A DNA stretch of 64,000 nucleotides from Zygnema cylindricum (GCA_037447655.1 JBBHKE010001991.1:58436-122435), one strand, 5' to 3'. Shown: positions 43,679-54,827, counted from the first letter of the stretch. Translations and numbers: made by a program. The notes: generated from the letters alone by a model not told the origin.

Positions 43679-45790
43679 TACATATCACCGTTGAGGTCCT
43701 CATCATACTCGTTGAGCTCCGGCTCAAACTCGGAATCCAAAACCGAATCCCAATTAAATTCGAGGTAAGTAAATCCACCATGAAAGTGGTCCTAGAAGGG
43801 GAGCAAAAAAGCAAACCGGTGATTTTCAGGAGAATCCACTATCATCTCAAATTGTCGAGAAACAAAATCTAGTTTGTGCAAGATCTCATGTATTGAGTTT
43901 TGAGTCTATGCCTTCAATAAGGTTATCAATAAGAAGATTCCAGCCTAACAAAACCGGTGACCTAAAATAGTAGAGCGGAAATATCAAGGATATATAACTT
44001 TTAAAAAAGGAATTACGCCCCACTTCAAGACTCTTTAACTTCTCCCAAATATCAATGAAGAATGGAAAAATAAATAAAGTAAGATGCCCTAAATTGCTTA
44101 TTTACTCTGGGACACAAAAAGGCAGAGTCGTAATCGTCATCACTTATTGATCCTTCCTTCATTGCCTCAAACCTTTCTTGTCTTTGCATCACTTTGGAAA
44201 CATTCCAAACCTGCTCACCCCATAAATAGTGTGGACTGAGTGAATATCATCCGGAGGTGGTTGCACTCACCTGTAATAGTGTGGGCGTTATCCAATCCAA
44301 AAGGTACCAGCTGTAATCAATATGGATGTATTTGTTGTAAAATTCTTGCTCGGATTGTTTGCTAAGATAGGAATAAGTGAGGGCGAATTATTAATTGATT
44401 GAACAAACAGAAAACTTAAAAACAGTTTAAAGGAGGATCGTGGAAGCGGGGAGGAAAACAAAAAACATTAGATCTACGGAATTGTATATAAAAAAAACAA
44501 TATGGTGCTTAAAAACAAAGAATAAAAGAAGTGGATAAAGAAATTAATAAACGGACTAACCGGAAAAGAGAATAACGATGACTAAAATCATTTCCCGGTA
44601 AAAAGCAAAATGGACAACTTTTTAGTCCCTATGAATCATCTTCGTCGCAACGGTTGCCCTCATCTCTCATCTGCTCAAATAACATTTCTCGAATTCTACA
44701 ACAAAAAATATAACAACAATAAAAACATTGAGTCCTCTCATTTCTGACTAGTCTTTTTACTTTTTATTTTCTTTAATTCTATATTTCCTTTAAAACCTGT
44801 ATGTTTTAGTTTTAGTTTTTTATTAAATTTCAAAATTCCTGAAAAAGAACCGGAAACATATGATGTTACTGTGTGCTGTTGTGCTAGTTTTGTACTAAAA
44901 TAACAGCAAATAAGAAAAGGATGATAACAAAAATAATGCAAAGGTAAAACATAAGTTTGAAATATAAAAACAAAGAGCAAACGGACAATTGTAATCGTCT
45001 AAACTTTCCTTTTTTCCTTTTTTTTTTTTTTTTTTTACTACATGCAAAGGGGGGCACCCCGACCAGTGTACCCTGCCCACCACTATCAAATGTAAAGAAA
45101 TTATTAGTGTAAAGGAATTATAAGTGTTAAAGCAAAATTATTACATGTAACACTAATTTAGTACATAGTAAGGTGGCCAATTATAGTTCACACTTTTAAA
45201 TAGTGTTATAAACATTAGTTTAACATTTTCGGCTAAAAAATATCGTGACCAATATTGTGTGATGAAAACTCATCCCGGAAAGGACGACGGTTTTGAAAAG
45301 AAGTAATGAGGGGAAAAGGAAAACATGAACATATACGACTAAATTCATTCAACTTCCCGCATCAATTGCCAAAAAATTTCAACAACAAGGGGAAAATAAA
45401 AACAACTGGGACAAGGACACATGAGCTTTCATCACTTAATTCATTCAACTTCAATCCTAAAAAACGTGCATACATCAATTTGCCAAAATATTTGAAAAAC
45501 GAGAGGAAAATAAAATTCCAATACTGAATCAATGAAGCTATACCCTAAAAAACGTACCTCAATTTGGCAAAATCTTTGATGATTCCTCTAAAATATGTGG
45601 CACTTTCATCACCATACATGAAGCCCCTATGTAAACAGATATCTGACAGGAAAGTAGCATCGGAAGAACTGAAGAGTAATCCTTCTCCCTCCTGTTGACG
45701 TACGGAAAGTGTACCGATCAATACCCGGAATTGTGGTAAAATCCATACTAAAAACCAGGTTTATTTTTATAAAATTGGACCCACCAGTGT
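43679..45790. other. No convincing gene
   Basis: AT-rich with long A and T runs (45010-45038 mostly T). Short frames lack domain similarity. At 45040-45080 a C/G-rich patch GGGGGGCACCCCGACC stands out. Duplicated phrases at 45320-45370 and 45430-45490 (ATTCATTCAACTTC) suggest a diverged local repeat. Confidence 0.4.
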
Positions 45791-45794
45791 AACA

Positions 45795-45970
45795 TCTGAG
45801 CTGGTGGTACAGTGGTAAGTAGGAATCTTCACACGCTTAAAAATAGAAACAGAGTCCACATGACTTCTCGAATCCAGACGACTAAAAGGCGCCGGACAGA
45901 AACTGAGAAGCCTTGCCAAAGCTATCTATCCTCTCTCCCTCTCTCCCTCTCTCCCTCTCTCACTCTCTCC
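45795..45970 (+). mobile_element. Possible tRNA-derived SINE with CT-rich tail
   Basis: GAGCTGGTGGTACAGTGGTAAG resembles an A box and TTCTCGAATCC a B box, with a (CTCTCCCT)n tail at 45925-45975, recalling the SINE plus CT layout near 17.7 kb. The A-to-B spacing is longer than in a tRNA. Confidence 0.35.
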
Positions 45971-46327
45971 ATCTCTCCCTCGCCTGATTTTACGAGGCAA
46001 AGAAACTCGCAAAAATGCTTTCGCAAAACAGTTCTTCATCTTTGTCCCTTGCCCGCCATTCTTTGATCCGGATCTCGACCGATCTAATCTGCCACACGTG
46101 GCAGCGAGCCATGGCTGCCATGTGACGTGACACATTAGCCATGGATGCTATGAGAGACGGGCTCCATCCGTCCACTGCCGCCACGTGGCAGAGAATGTCC
46201 TCTGGAAGGTGCTGTAGCATGGCTCCGTACAAGAGTGGGAGAAAGAAGAGCGGATTGGAGTTATCTTTTGTAGGAACAAAGCCGATAAAACGAAAGGTTT
46301 TGAAATGTTCCAGACTACAGTACAGTA

Positions 46328-46519
46328 GGCCGCTCATCGTTATTAGGGTTTCGCTACGGAAAACAATCTTTTCTCCGTGCACAATTTTCGGATTGGTATA
46401 CCGCGAACAGGAATGTGCGAAACTTGCCTTCTAATAGCAACCATCGGATCCACAATCCGACAAGTGTGCACGGAGAAAAGATGTTTTAAGTGCATTAACC
46501 CTAGTAACGATGGGCGGTG
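46328..46519. mobile_element. TA-flanked MITE, copy 3
   Basis: 192 bp between TA dinucleotides, ends GGCCGCTCATCGTTATTAG and CTAGTAACGATGGGCGGTG. The right inner arm (CAATCCGACAAGTGTGCACG) is intact and the left inner arm is altered. A further end fragment, ACACCGCCAATCGCTATTAG, lies at about 46550. Confidence 0.7.
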
Positions 46520-46707
46520 TACCAAAGTGGAGCGGAGTCGATAGTACAGTACACCGCCAATCGCTATTAGCGTACTATGAAATCGAAAATGCAATTGTAC
46601 AATACGGTTTTTGATAGAATGGATTATGGATGTGTCGTTCGCACAAATTAAAATGCGTATGCAATTCCCGTGCGAAGTCATGTTATCCTAATTGACTCCG
46701 TTTCGGT

Positions 46708-47326
46708 CATAGTTCAAAAGTAGGCGTTTTTATGGTAGGCCATTGGTAGGCGCACAAAACTTGGCACAAAACTCGCGTAGAGAAGGCACTGTATGTGTGT
46801 GCGTTGTGCACACTATTGTACGAACGCACGCATCTGACGTATGATCATAGTACAGCGCACGCCGCCGGACGAAATTATTTAGCGAATTGACACGGCGTAG
46901 GATGACATTCCGCGGGAAATTAACCCGGAAAAAAAAAAATCGCGGACGGGCAACCAAACAAAATTTCTACCGTGAATGAACCACGGAAAAAAAAAAAAGT
47001 TTTTTCGGAAAGGGCGAAATCGCCAAAGTGTTTTTGCAGCCACCAACGGGTAGGTTTTGGTCATAGTTGTTCAAATCGCGTGATTTTTTCCTTTTTTCCG
47101 ATTGAAACGTATAAGGAAAACTTTTTTCCGATTGAAAACGATTGATAAACGTTTTTCAAAATTTAGACATGACGTTTAATTCTCTAATGAACGATGTGCA
47201 ACTCAACCCTTATACTATTTTTTTTCATTTTGCGACCAACACAATATGGGTCTTAAGGGCATGTTGTATGTTTTGCGTACAATAGGCATATTGTATGGGC
47301 GTACTTTCACCTACTTTTGAACTATG
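46708..47326. mobile_element. 619-bp TIR element
   Basis: The ends CATAGTTCAAAAGTAGG and CCTACTTTTGAACTATG are a perfect 17-bp inverted repeat. Inside, at about 47071-47160, is a copy of the terminal region of the 690-bp element at 50.7 kb (CATAGTTGTTCAAATCGCG, then TTTTTTCCTTTTTTCCGATT). The termini of both families begin CATAGTT. No coding frame of note. Confidence 0.65.
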
Positions 47327-47454
47327 TGTTATGGGCTTTTCATGTGATCTTCTTAGACCGCTACTTTGATTGGCGACCGTCCGATCGTACGAATCTGACG
47401 GTTAAAAAAAAAAACCTCAAAACTCACAGGAAAAAAAAAATTGTCCGAATGTTT

Positions 47455-48015
47455 TTCAAAATTTAGGGTGCCTCTCAATGTGCCTAAGTAAGGGTTTTTC
47501 TCTGTCGTTTTCCTGTAAAACTTAGAGCCGTACCGCGTAAGTTTCAACCGTACAAAAAAATAGCAAAAATTAGAAGTACATTTTGCGTCATCATCAAATT
47601 AAGGATGTACTACATGTTGTCGTCTTGTGTTCTTCGACCCACATCCATGCCAAAAAGCGTCATCTTCAAAGTTTTCTTTAAAAGACAGGGAAGATGTGTT
47701 TTAAAACAAAAAAAAATTGAAAAACAAATAGGAACATAAAGTCGCACGTGTGAACAAATTTCAAAAAATTTCAAAAGAATTCAAGCGACGACAAAAAGTG
47801 CACGATCCGCTAAGTTTTGTCCGTTTGCGCTCAAGTGTGACAAAGCAAAGTACACAATTTGTTTAGTTTTGTCCGTTTGCGCCTGGTACGGATTTAATTT
47901 CGCCAGGGGTCTCAAGATTCCGACGCCATTTCACGTCGAGAGGACAAGAGACACAAAAGCAAAGCGCATCTTCTTCAACCGTGAAACGGCATAGTGTAAA
48001 AGAGGTAACAATACA
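47455..48015 (-). mobile_element. Inverted partial copy of the 783-bp TIR element
   Basis: The minus strand aligns with 41900-42447 plus: TTTCACGGTTGAAGAAGAT, GTGAAATGGC, ATTGTGTACTT, TATGTTCCTATTTGTTT and AAAACGACAGA occur in order, ending AGGCACCCTAAA in place of the perfect TIR. The other end is lost where LTR sequence begins near 48000. Confidence 0.65.
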
Positions 48016-48115
48016 CCACAACACGTCACAATGCACAGCGAAAAACACCAAGGATCTTCCCCTAGCAACAGAAAGAGCACGGTACTAACAGACAAGGTTG
48101 CGCTTTATTACTTGG
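48000..48115 (-). repeat. LTR fragment with polyadenylation signal
   Basis: The minus strand AAGTAATAAAGCGCAACCTT then GTCTGTTAGTACCGTGCTC matches 9395-9485 of the solo LTR (AATAAAGTGCAGACCTTGTC). It follows directly on the gag-like frame without any pol in between. Confidence 0.55.
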
Positions 48116-48830
48116 AAGAGAGTACAAGGTTGCGCTAGGAAATTCCACGCTGGGCGTGACGGAACGTCTGCAGGAATACGGATAGGATCTCCAAGCTTCC
48201 CTATACGCCACTCCTCGGGCCACTCCAAGGGGTTCCAATAAAATCTTTTGGCGAAGCTGAAGGCGAGGTCCGGATGCTGGGTGTCGACCGGTAGTGGGAA
48301 GAGGTAGTCGGGAATTTCCTCTCCTTGTTCACTTTCCTCCTCCGGATCTCTTCGGTTCCCTCGCAGGAGGAACACATCGTCGCCGCTGGGGTATTGTGCC
48401 CCTGCCTTCTTTTTTGTGCTTTCAGACGACTGCTCGTCCGCGGTACTCTCCTTATTTGGGTCCCGCATTACCTCTAGATCTGAGGCGCGCTCCTCAATTG
48501 GCGGAGGCGTGGGTTCTCGTTCTGGTTCCTCCCCCTACGATAGCTCATGCTCTTCCTTAAATTCTTGATCCCTTTCCCAGGTTGGGGTGTATTCGGGGTC
48601 ATGTGAGTTTTCTGACCCCTCCCCTCCACTGGTCTCTGTCGGACCTGCCTCCCTACTGGCGCTTTCCTCAAGTTCCGGCTCCACTTCAACTTCACTTCGC
48701 ATGCTTGCTTCCACCATGGCCTCCGCTGCCCTTAACAATCTCTCGCGACGGTTCGCATCTCCTTTTCCCACCAGTACAAGTCTCCTCCTTTTCGGTGGTG
48801 GAGAGGACGAAGACGCCATAGACATTGTTG
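48116..48830 (-). pseudogene. Gag-like frame beginning MASSSSP, second locus
   Basis: Start MASSSSPPPKRRRLVLVGKGD (minus, about 48817), homologous to 10109. It is open through an acidic region (VEPELEESASREAGPTETS) to a single TAG near 48540, then resumes in the same frame (ADEQSSESTKKKAGAQYP, GDDVFLLRGNRRDPEEESE). Further on it has FSFAKRFYWNPLEWPEEWRI, aromatic-rich and possibly the start of a capsid-like domain. Coding is then overrun by LTR sequence at 48115. Its length (about 235 codons with the stop) exceeds the first locus. The gag identity rests on LTR context and the shared start; no zinc knuckle is present. Confidence 0.45.
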
Positions 48831-48839
48831 AACCAGACA

Positions 48840-48999
48840 ATTCCGGTAATTCCAAAAGCGAAGGTAAACAGACTGTTGAAACTCTGAGACCTCCATAAGT
48901 CCTCAGAGTAGACAGCTTCCAAGAAGCCTCTAGGATAATCCTGACCCCTTTGTGTTCCAACAAAAATAACTGCCACCCTGGCAGACAAAAACCCTGACC
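48840..48999 (-). repeat. LTR end and leader before the second MASSSSP frame
   Basis: Matches 7757-7865 (GGACTTATGGAGGTCTCAGA on the minus strand). It ends in GAGTTTCA or TTTCAACA, then a 50-bp leader shared with the 10.1-kb locus (TTACCTTCNCTT...GAA) before the ATG. It is cut at 48999 by the dispersed repeat starting there. Confidence 0.5.
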
Positions 49000-49640
49000 A
49001 GGTGCCTACAGGTCGTGTAGGCCATGTGCCTACGCCAAGGTTGATGCGAGTCCACCGAAATTATCGCGCCACGCTCACACCATCAAAGTTTGCCGCCGCT
49101 TTTTTGTCATTCGGTTAGTACATTATAATGCACTATGTATTAGTCATTAAATACCTTTGTTGGTATATATATTGCATTCAGATTCTGCCTTCGAATATTC
49201 TTTTTAGATTTTTAGCATCTAACATTAACCTACGTGGTAACAACCAAAAGGGGCCACGAAAATAAAAAGAGGTTTACTGACTCGACCTAATAAAAGACAC
49301 GACCACAGACCGACCTAATAAAAAACACGACCACAGACCGACCTAATAAAAAACAAGGCCACAACCATCACCACAAACTTCGTAATGAAAGTCTGACCTA
49401 AGTGGTAATGTTGTGTATCGGGTAATTTATTTTCGAGATGAATTCGATAACATTATTATTGATAATCGAACTGTAAATGGTCCTAATATATTGTTGGAAC
49501 CAACAAAAAATTATCTCCGATATACCGGTTTGTGATTATTTCCTTACCACATGTACGTAATTGTGGTACAAAACCAAAGTATGAAATGAGTACGGTTTTA
49601 TGGCGACGGCAACGGAGGGCTTTTGAAGGTTAATTTTACA
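49000..49640. repeat. Dispersed repeat, copy 2
   Basis: Counterpart of 38325-38876 in the same orientation. Near 49255-49370 it has an extra short tandem repeat, GACCTAATAAAA(G/A)ACA(C/A)G(A/G)CCACA with about 33-bp spacing, absent from copy 1. Confidence 0.8.
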
Positions 49641-49772
49641 ATCCATTATGTATCACGATACGGAGGTACCGCGTTAATTATCGGCCCAATATATATTGGA
49701 TGTGCATGACGATATATCGGTAATCAATCCTGATAATTCTTCAACTGATATTACATATCTGGACCAAGGCAG

Positions 49773-50232
49773 AGGTCGCAACCGGGTACCCGAATCCGTA
49801 CCCGACCGTTACCCGACCGCTCGCCTCGGATTTGGAACGGATTCGGGTGCCAAATTTTGGGGGCCGGTGGGATTTGGGCGGATGGTTCACAAAAAAAAAA
49901 AAAAAAAATAGGGTACGGTCGGGTAAGCAATAAACGAGAAAAATTGAAGGTTTTGTACTGTCCATACAATCCAACATTATTGTACTTTCTACTCTTGGTA
50001 TCGGGGAAGGTATGAAGGAGATGTACCATTATTTTTTTAATTATTGGGGTACGGTCGGGTACGGGTAGTCGAAGAAATCGAGTTTCGGTTAACTTTTATT
50101 TTAGTAAACGCGTATCGGTTAACAGTTAACAATTCAGGAGCGTGACATAACCCGGTCGGGCATCGGGTGTTCAGATTTAAAAAAAAAAAATTATCTGTTT
50201 AGGCTTATCTAAAATTTGAACTTTTGCGACCT
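49773..50232. mobile_element. hAT-like non-autonomous element, copy 2
   Basis: Perfect 9-bp ends AGGTCGCAA / TTGCGACCT, subterminal CCGTACCCGACCGTTACCCG, and the same interior order as copy 1 (GGATTCGGGTGCCAAATTT, TACTGTCCATACAATCCAAC). No coding frame. No clear target duplication here. Confidence 0.65.
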
Positions 50233-50439
50233 TTGCGCAAAGTAACAAGAACGTACTGCAGCATTCCAAAACGTGAGTTTGAACGTCGCTTGGGGAAAAA
50301 GAGTGAACGTAAACGTTGCCGGAGGAAAACGGGACTCGAGCAGTCAGCGTGAAAGACCATGCTAGGTCCTTACAGAGTACAGTACAGGTAAGGCTCGTTA
50401 GTTCTTTCGCCCGCGGTGTGCAGGTTGTACTGTACCAGT

Positions 50440-50667
50440 GGACAGTATTTGTTGGGAATTTGACGAATCGCCAATATATCGCGAAGCGGCATACCAACAA
50501 TATTTGATTGACGTTTTGTGTCGCGTCATCGTACGAAATGTGCGATGTCGTTTCGTGGCACTATTTGAGGCATCTCGCGAACGAAATGTACTATTTCGTT
50601 TCGCGTCACTTTTGTTTTGGGTACAGGTGTTTTCGTTTCGTGTGCAGTTATTTAATTTCGTGCTTAC
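50440..50667 (+). repeat. Fragment of the solo-LTR family, left of an inserted MITE
   Basis: GCGAACGAAATGTACTATTT, CGTTTCGCGTCACTTTTG and AGGTGTTTTCG correspond to 29575-29660 of the 1,703-bp LTR. The match resumes at 51366 after the inserted element. Confidence 0.6.
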
Positions 50668-51357
50668 CATAGTTGTTCACGGCGTTTAGTGCGAACGATT
50701 TAATCGCGACGAATTATACGTAACAAACGCATTGAACCTTTTGAAAAAATCGTAAAAATCGGTAATGATTTTTTGTCCGTACTATTCTGTACATGTAAAC
50801 AAAAATGAATTTTAAGTAATACCGCAGTTTGTAAGTTTTCATTTACAAATGCGAAATAGGCTTTAGTGGAAGAGCGTAGAGCCAGGCTCAAATCTCGGCC
50901 AACGCGATATTTTTGTCAAAGTCCGTCTGTCTAATACTATCTGACAGGCAGATTCCTGGCAGATTTTAATCATTCCATGGCGGCTTCTTTCAAAAAAATT
51001 GAAGAAGACGTTCGTACATTTTTCAAACTTACCGCGCGCAAATAGTGTGACATTTCAAACGTCTATTTTCGAAAATGTCCGTACATTTTCAAAATAGTAA
51101 CGTACATGTTCCGTGTATTTTCTGTTCAGTTTAATGAACAGCAAATACCAATAAGTGCAACATGTGTTTTCGTTAAATTCCGTACATTACCGTAAAAAAC
51201 CGTACAATTTACGGTAAACGCTGTACCTTTTACATAGATTCCCGTTCAGTTTACCGGACAGAAAGTACATCGTGTTTTTTTTCGATTTATTCAAAAGTCA
51301 CGAATTATACGTGTTAATCGGAAAAAAGGAAAAAATCGCGCAATTTGAACAACTATG
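50668..51357. mobile_element. 690-bp TIR element with perfect 8-bp target duplication
   Basis: The ends CATAGTTGTTCA and TGAACAACTATG are a perfect 12-bp inverted repeat. GTGCTTAC stands directly on both sides (50660-50667 and 51358-51365). Joining the flanks restores the order seen in the LTR at 29.6-29.7 kb, so the empty site is visible in a paralogue. An 8-bp duplication is typical of hAT-type transposition. There is no transposase frame. A SINE-like sequence lies inside (50850-50990). Confidence 0.85.
50850..50990 (+). mobile_element. tRNA-derived SINE-like element, copy 2, nested
   Basis: GGCTTTAGTGGAAGAGCG is an A-box-like start and GCTCAAATCTCGG a B-box-like sequence, then ATATTTTTGTCAAAG and GTCTGTCT. 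It shares this core with 17.7 kb and lies within the 690-bp TIR element. Confidence 0.5.
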
Positions 51358-51365
51358 GTGCTTAC

Positions 51366-51480
51366 ACACGACGTGTTAAAGTTCACTTTTTGAGTTTTGC
51401 GATTCGAAGGAAGAAAGCATGTGCGCCTTTCTTCGTGGAAGTTTACTTGCAGTGTGCGTTTGCCGGAAAGGGACATGCTA
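51366..51480 (+). repeat. Fragment of the solo-LTR family, right of the MITE
   Basis: TTCGAAGGAAGAAAGCATGT, GCGCCTTTCTTCGTGGAA and TTGCAGTGTGCG match 29698-29760. It ends where TACACCCTGAATCGCTATTA, the end of a TA-flanked MITE relative, begins near 51480. Confidence 0.6.
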
Positions 51481-51499
51481 CACCCTGAATCGCTATTAC

Positions 51500-53195
51500 C
51501 GTCAATGACTCTAATTGCGGTACCCCCATTTTTTTTACCCAATTTCTCAAATAGAATTAATAAAAACCCTTCAAAAACAAATTAGTAGTGTTGTTATCTG
51601 CCTTCAAGCATTTTACAAAACACTTTTACCACTTACATAGTAGATGTGCCTAGTGGAGTAACTTTAAGAATATCAAAATAAGCTTTAGTTTAGGACAATT
51701 CTCATGATCATATTAAAATATGCCAATTTTATAGTAAAAATAACTATTTAAATTGTTTTATGATAATCTTTTTCATAAGTTTATAACTAAAAGTTTTAAA
51801 CAGCTTGTCATTTTTTTTGGACCGATGATTTATTTCGTCATCTAGATTTAGATGTAAAGCTACTGCTAAGTGGTTAAGTTCTAGTGTGCCTATTTCTAGT
51901 TGTTTTAGTGTTTTTGAGGCACCTTAATATTCTCATCAAGTAGCCCTCTCATTAGAATTTGGTCATTTTGTAAATAAGCGATAGGACCATAAGCAAAAGC
52001 TAGCAAAAAAACATTTAACACAATAGAGGCATAAAACAGAAGAGAGAAGAGAGTCTGGCAAAAGGTTTATATTTCATTGGAGGTTTTATGCCCAAATAGA
52101 ATGTAATCACAAATTGATTCATTTCCAAATCATACTTATTCTCTAAATAGTCCAATACCATACCAAGGAAACTAATACAAATGAAAACAGTACAAAGCAA
52201 ACTTCTCCTAAGAATGACAACTACGTGCACGTCGAGGTGTTGGCCAGAGCTTGCTATCCTAAGCTACTTTAACTACCACAAGTTGTCAATTTTTTTTCCT
52301 GTAAACCGAATCCGTACAAAAGGTTCTACTGCTTTACCCCCTACTTTATATGTTTCCGCGGGAGAAAAAATCACCTCTAAAATCTCATCTTGTTTCGTGA
52401 ACCAACAACAAACCAACATTTTCAGAAGCGTCGGACGCATGATTTGCACAACCGAAACAACAAATAACAAAATTACCAAAATAAGAGTACACGAAAATTG
52501 ACATAAAGTTTCAAATGAAACAAAATTCCCGAGGAAACAAAATGAACGATGTGTGGCGCGACCAAACTATCAATGAATAACCATGACTAGATTGAAAATA
52601 AATTTTACGTAAATTCACAAAATAAGGAAAACCAAAAGATATACCTCTTAAACAAGCATTTTTAACTAACAATTTCCTTATCCTATAACAAGAGTTTGTC
52701 GTAGTCCCTTAGAGAAGTAGAATTCCCGAAATTTACCAGAAGTGATAATTTGGTGTTTGGTGCCTGGTAAGTATTTAAGTTTGACTATTTTGGGAAAGAC
52801 TTGCTTTATTGCAAGGTTCACACTTGGAAAAAGGGGAAAACGATGTCATATTTTTCAGGATCTGTACGCCAAATTTCATAAAATGACAAAAAATGCGACG
52901 GTGACGGTTGGGACGGTAGGTTTTGACCGTTTTGGAGCGTAGCGGCAGAACAAAAGATGCAGTTTTATGCGTGAAAACTCAACAGATGCGTATAGCAAAC
53001 GGCAACTGCCGTCCGCCATTGGACATCATTTTCGGAATACACTTTTTCGTTTTTGAAGAATTTTGAAAACGAAGCGCACAGACGTGAACCGTACAAGAAT
53101 TCATTCCCTCGCAAACTTATGAACAAACTAGAGGACCAATCAGATAAGAGAACATGTAATGTAAACAAAAAAAAAAACACCGATGGAAAAAAAAA
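51500..53195. other. No convincing gene
   Basis: AT-rich. Short frames, including 52181-52501 (106 codons, plus), lack recognisable motifs. AAGCTACTGCTAAGTGGTTAAG near 51855 looks like a lone pol III A box. Confidence 0.4.
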
Positions 53196-53605
53196 TCCTA
53201 ATACAAACTAATAACTGTTCTAATACTAATTATATAGACTAATAACCGTGTTAATACTAATTGAACACTATTAATAACTGTACTAACACTAATTATAGAG
53301 ACTAATAATTGTATCAATACTAATTATACAGACTTTTAATTATTTTAATACTAATTATATAGACTAATAACTGTTCTAATACTAATTATACAAACACTAA
53401 TTAGTTAGAGTAATAACTGTGTTAATACCAATTATACAGACTAATAACAATACTAATACTCATTATACATTACTATTAACTGTAGTAACTCAAATTATAC
53501 AGACAAAGTGTACTAATACCAAGTAACACAGACTAAAAACTGTACAAATACTAATTATACACACTTATAACTGTTCTAATACTTATTTTACACTAAAAAC
53601 TGAAC
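53196..53605. repeat. 31-bp minisatellite, about 13 degenerate copies
   Basis: Unit of the form AATACTAATTATAYAGACTA followed by ATAACTGTTCT. Successive starts are mostly 31 bp apart. Copies have diverged by scattered substitutions and small indels. Confidence 0.8.
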
Positions 53606-53796
53606 TGCAACTAAGGTTTTTTTTTGGGGCGCCCGAGGTTTTTTTTTTGGGCATGCTCTAAGTTCCTCCCCTGTTATTTTCGGTCTGTATAAACGCTTGC
53701 GTGGCAGTACAGTTTGATTTGGAAGGCTTCGTACATATCATGTCCGCAAAGCGTTTACTTTTTGTACGGACAAGTGGCTCAAATCACGACACGCTA

Positions 53797-54014
53797 CACC
53801 GCCAATCGTTATTAGCGTTGTGTACGCTAATTCCGTCCCGCTTTTTTTTTTTTTTTGTTCTCAAATAGAATTATCCACACTATTAGAAAAAAACCCTAAT
53901 TCCTAATTAGAATAGTCGATTTCTTCGAAAATTTTCAAATTCCCAATTAGCGTAAACCACGCTAATTATTCGTATACGCTAAAAAAACTTACACGCTAAT
54001 AACGATTGGCGGTG
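53797..54014. mobile_element. TA-flanked MITE, copy 4 (different interior)
   Basis: 218 bp between TA dinucleotides. The ends CACCGCCAATCGTTATTAGC and GCTAATAACGATTGGCGGTG are a perfect inverted repeat of at least 20 bp. The interior is AT-rich and unlike copies 1-3 but resembles the stretch at 51480-51575 (TTCTCAAATAGAATTA), so two subfamilies share termini. Confidence 0.8.
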
Positions 54015-54135
54015 TAGTTGACGTAAATTAGCGTCACGTGCCAGTTCACGGCGGACAAAAAAAAGTACCGTTTTCATACCGTACCGTTTTCCCCTTTTTC
54101 AAAGTGTGAACCACGCATATCATATGGCCATTCTT

Positions 54136-54163
<28 letters not shown>
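54136..54163. repeat. C homopolymer, 28 bp
   Basis: Uninterrupted run of C. Length is likely unstable or uncertain. On the minus strand it is a G run able to form a quadruplex. Confidence 0.9.
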
Positions 54164-54166
<3 letters not shown>

Positions 54167-54827
54167 TGAGATTTCATTTTTTTGTACGTACAGTACAAAC
54201 AGGACGTCATATATGATGTCAGCAGGCGCTAATTAACCGTTTAATTAGGGCAAGCCTTTGTGACTGTACGGATGGCTATCATCCAATTGACGAGTCGGAA
54301 AAGGGGATACTTCGCCAGATACAGAAGGCAGCTCACGAAACGTTTTGATACTCCGAACGGTGGAATATGTCGCTTGGGGATTATGTGGCGCGTGTAACTA
54401 TTGGAAAATGAGCATGTATCCCTGTCGAATTATACTGTTAGCAGTTTAACGCCTTGACGGTTGGAGACGTCTACGGGCAGTTATGGAGGGAGATTTACTC
54501 TAATATAGGGGGGTTAGCTGGACTGTTGTCCGCATCCAATCTTCCACTTTCTTTCTTCTTTTGTCTGCAACCCATCCCTGACTTTGATGGCGATGGGCAG
54601 TATTCCGTACTATACAGAAAGTAAATAAACGACTGTGCTGGACAGTACAGCACAGCAATACTGTGCTTGACTGGTGCAATTCTGTACTGTACTGCAATAA
54701 TTGATCCACAATTTTCCATGGTACAGAGTTTTCACGGTTGTTATTACCGTTTTTTCTTGAATTTAGGAAAGCTAAAACTTCAAAGCGCCTTATAGTAATC
54801 ATTTCAGGCAGTAAATATCTCTCCAGT

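Noticed and set aside
43388-43872. 126-codon plus frame and neighbours
   Set aside because: They overlap the TA-flanked MITE and its foldable core; no domain.
45926-46434. Frames of 97 and 130 codons on opposite strands
   Set aside because: Overlapping antisense frames over CT-rich tail and MITE sequence, without recognisable motifs.
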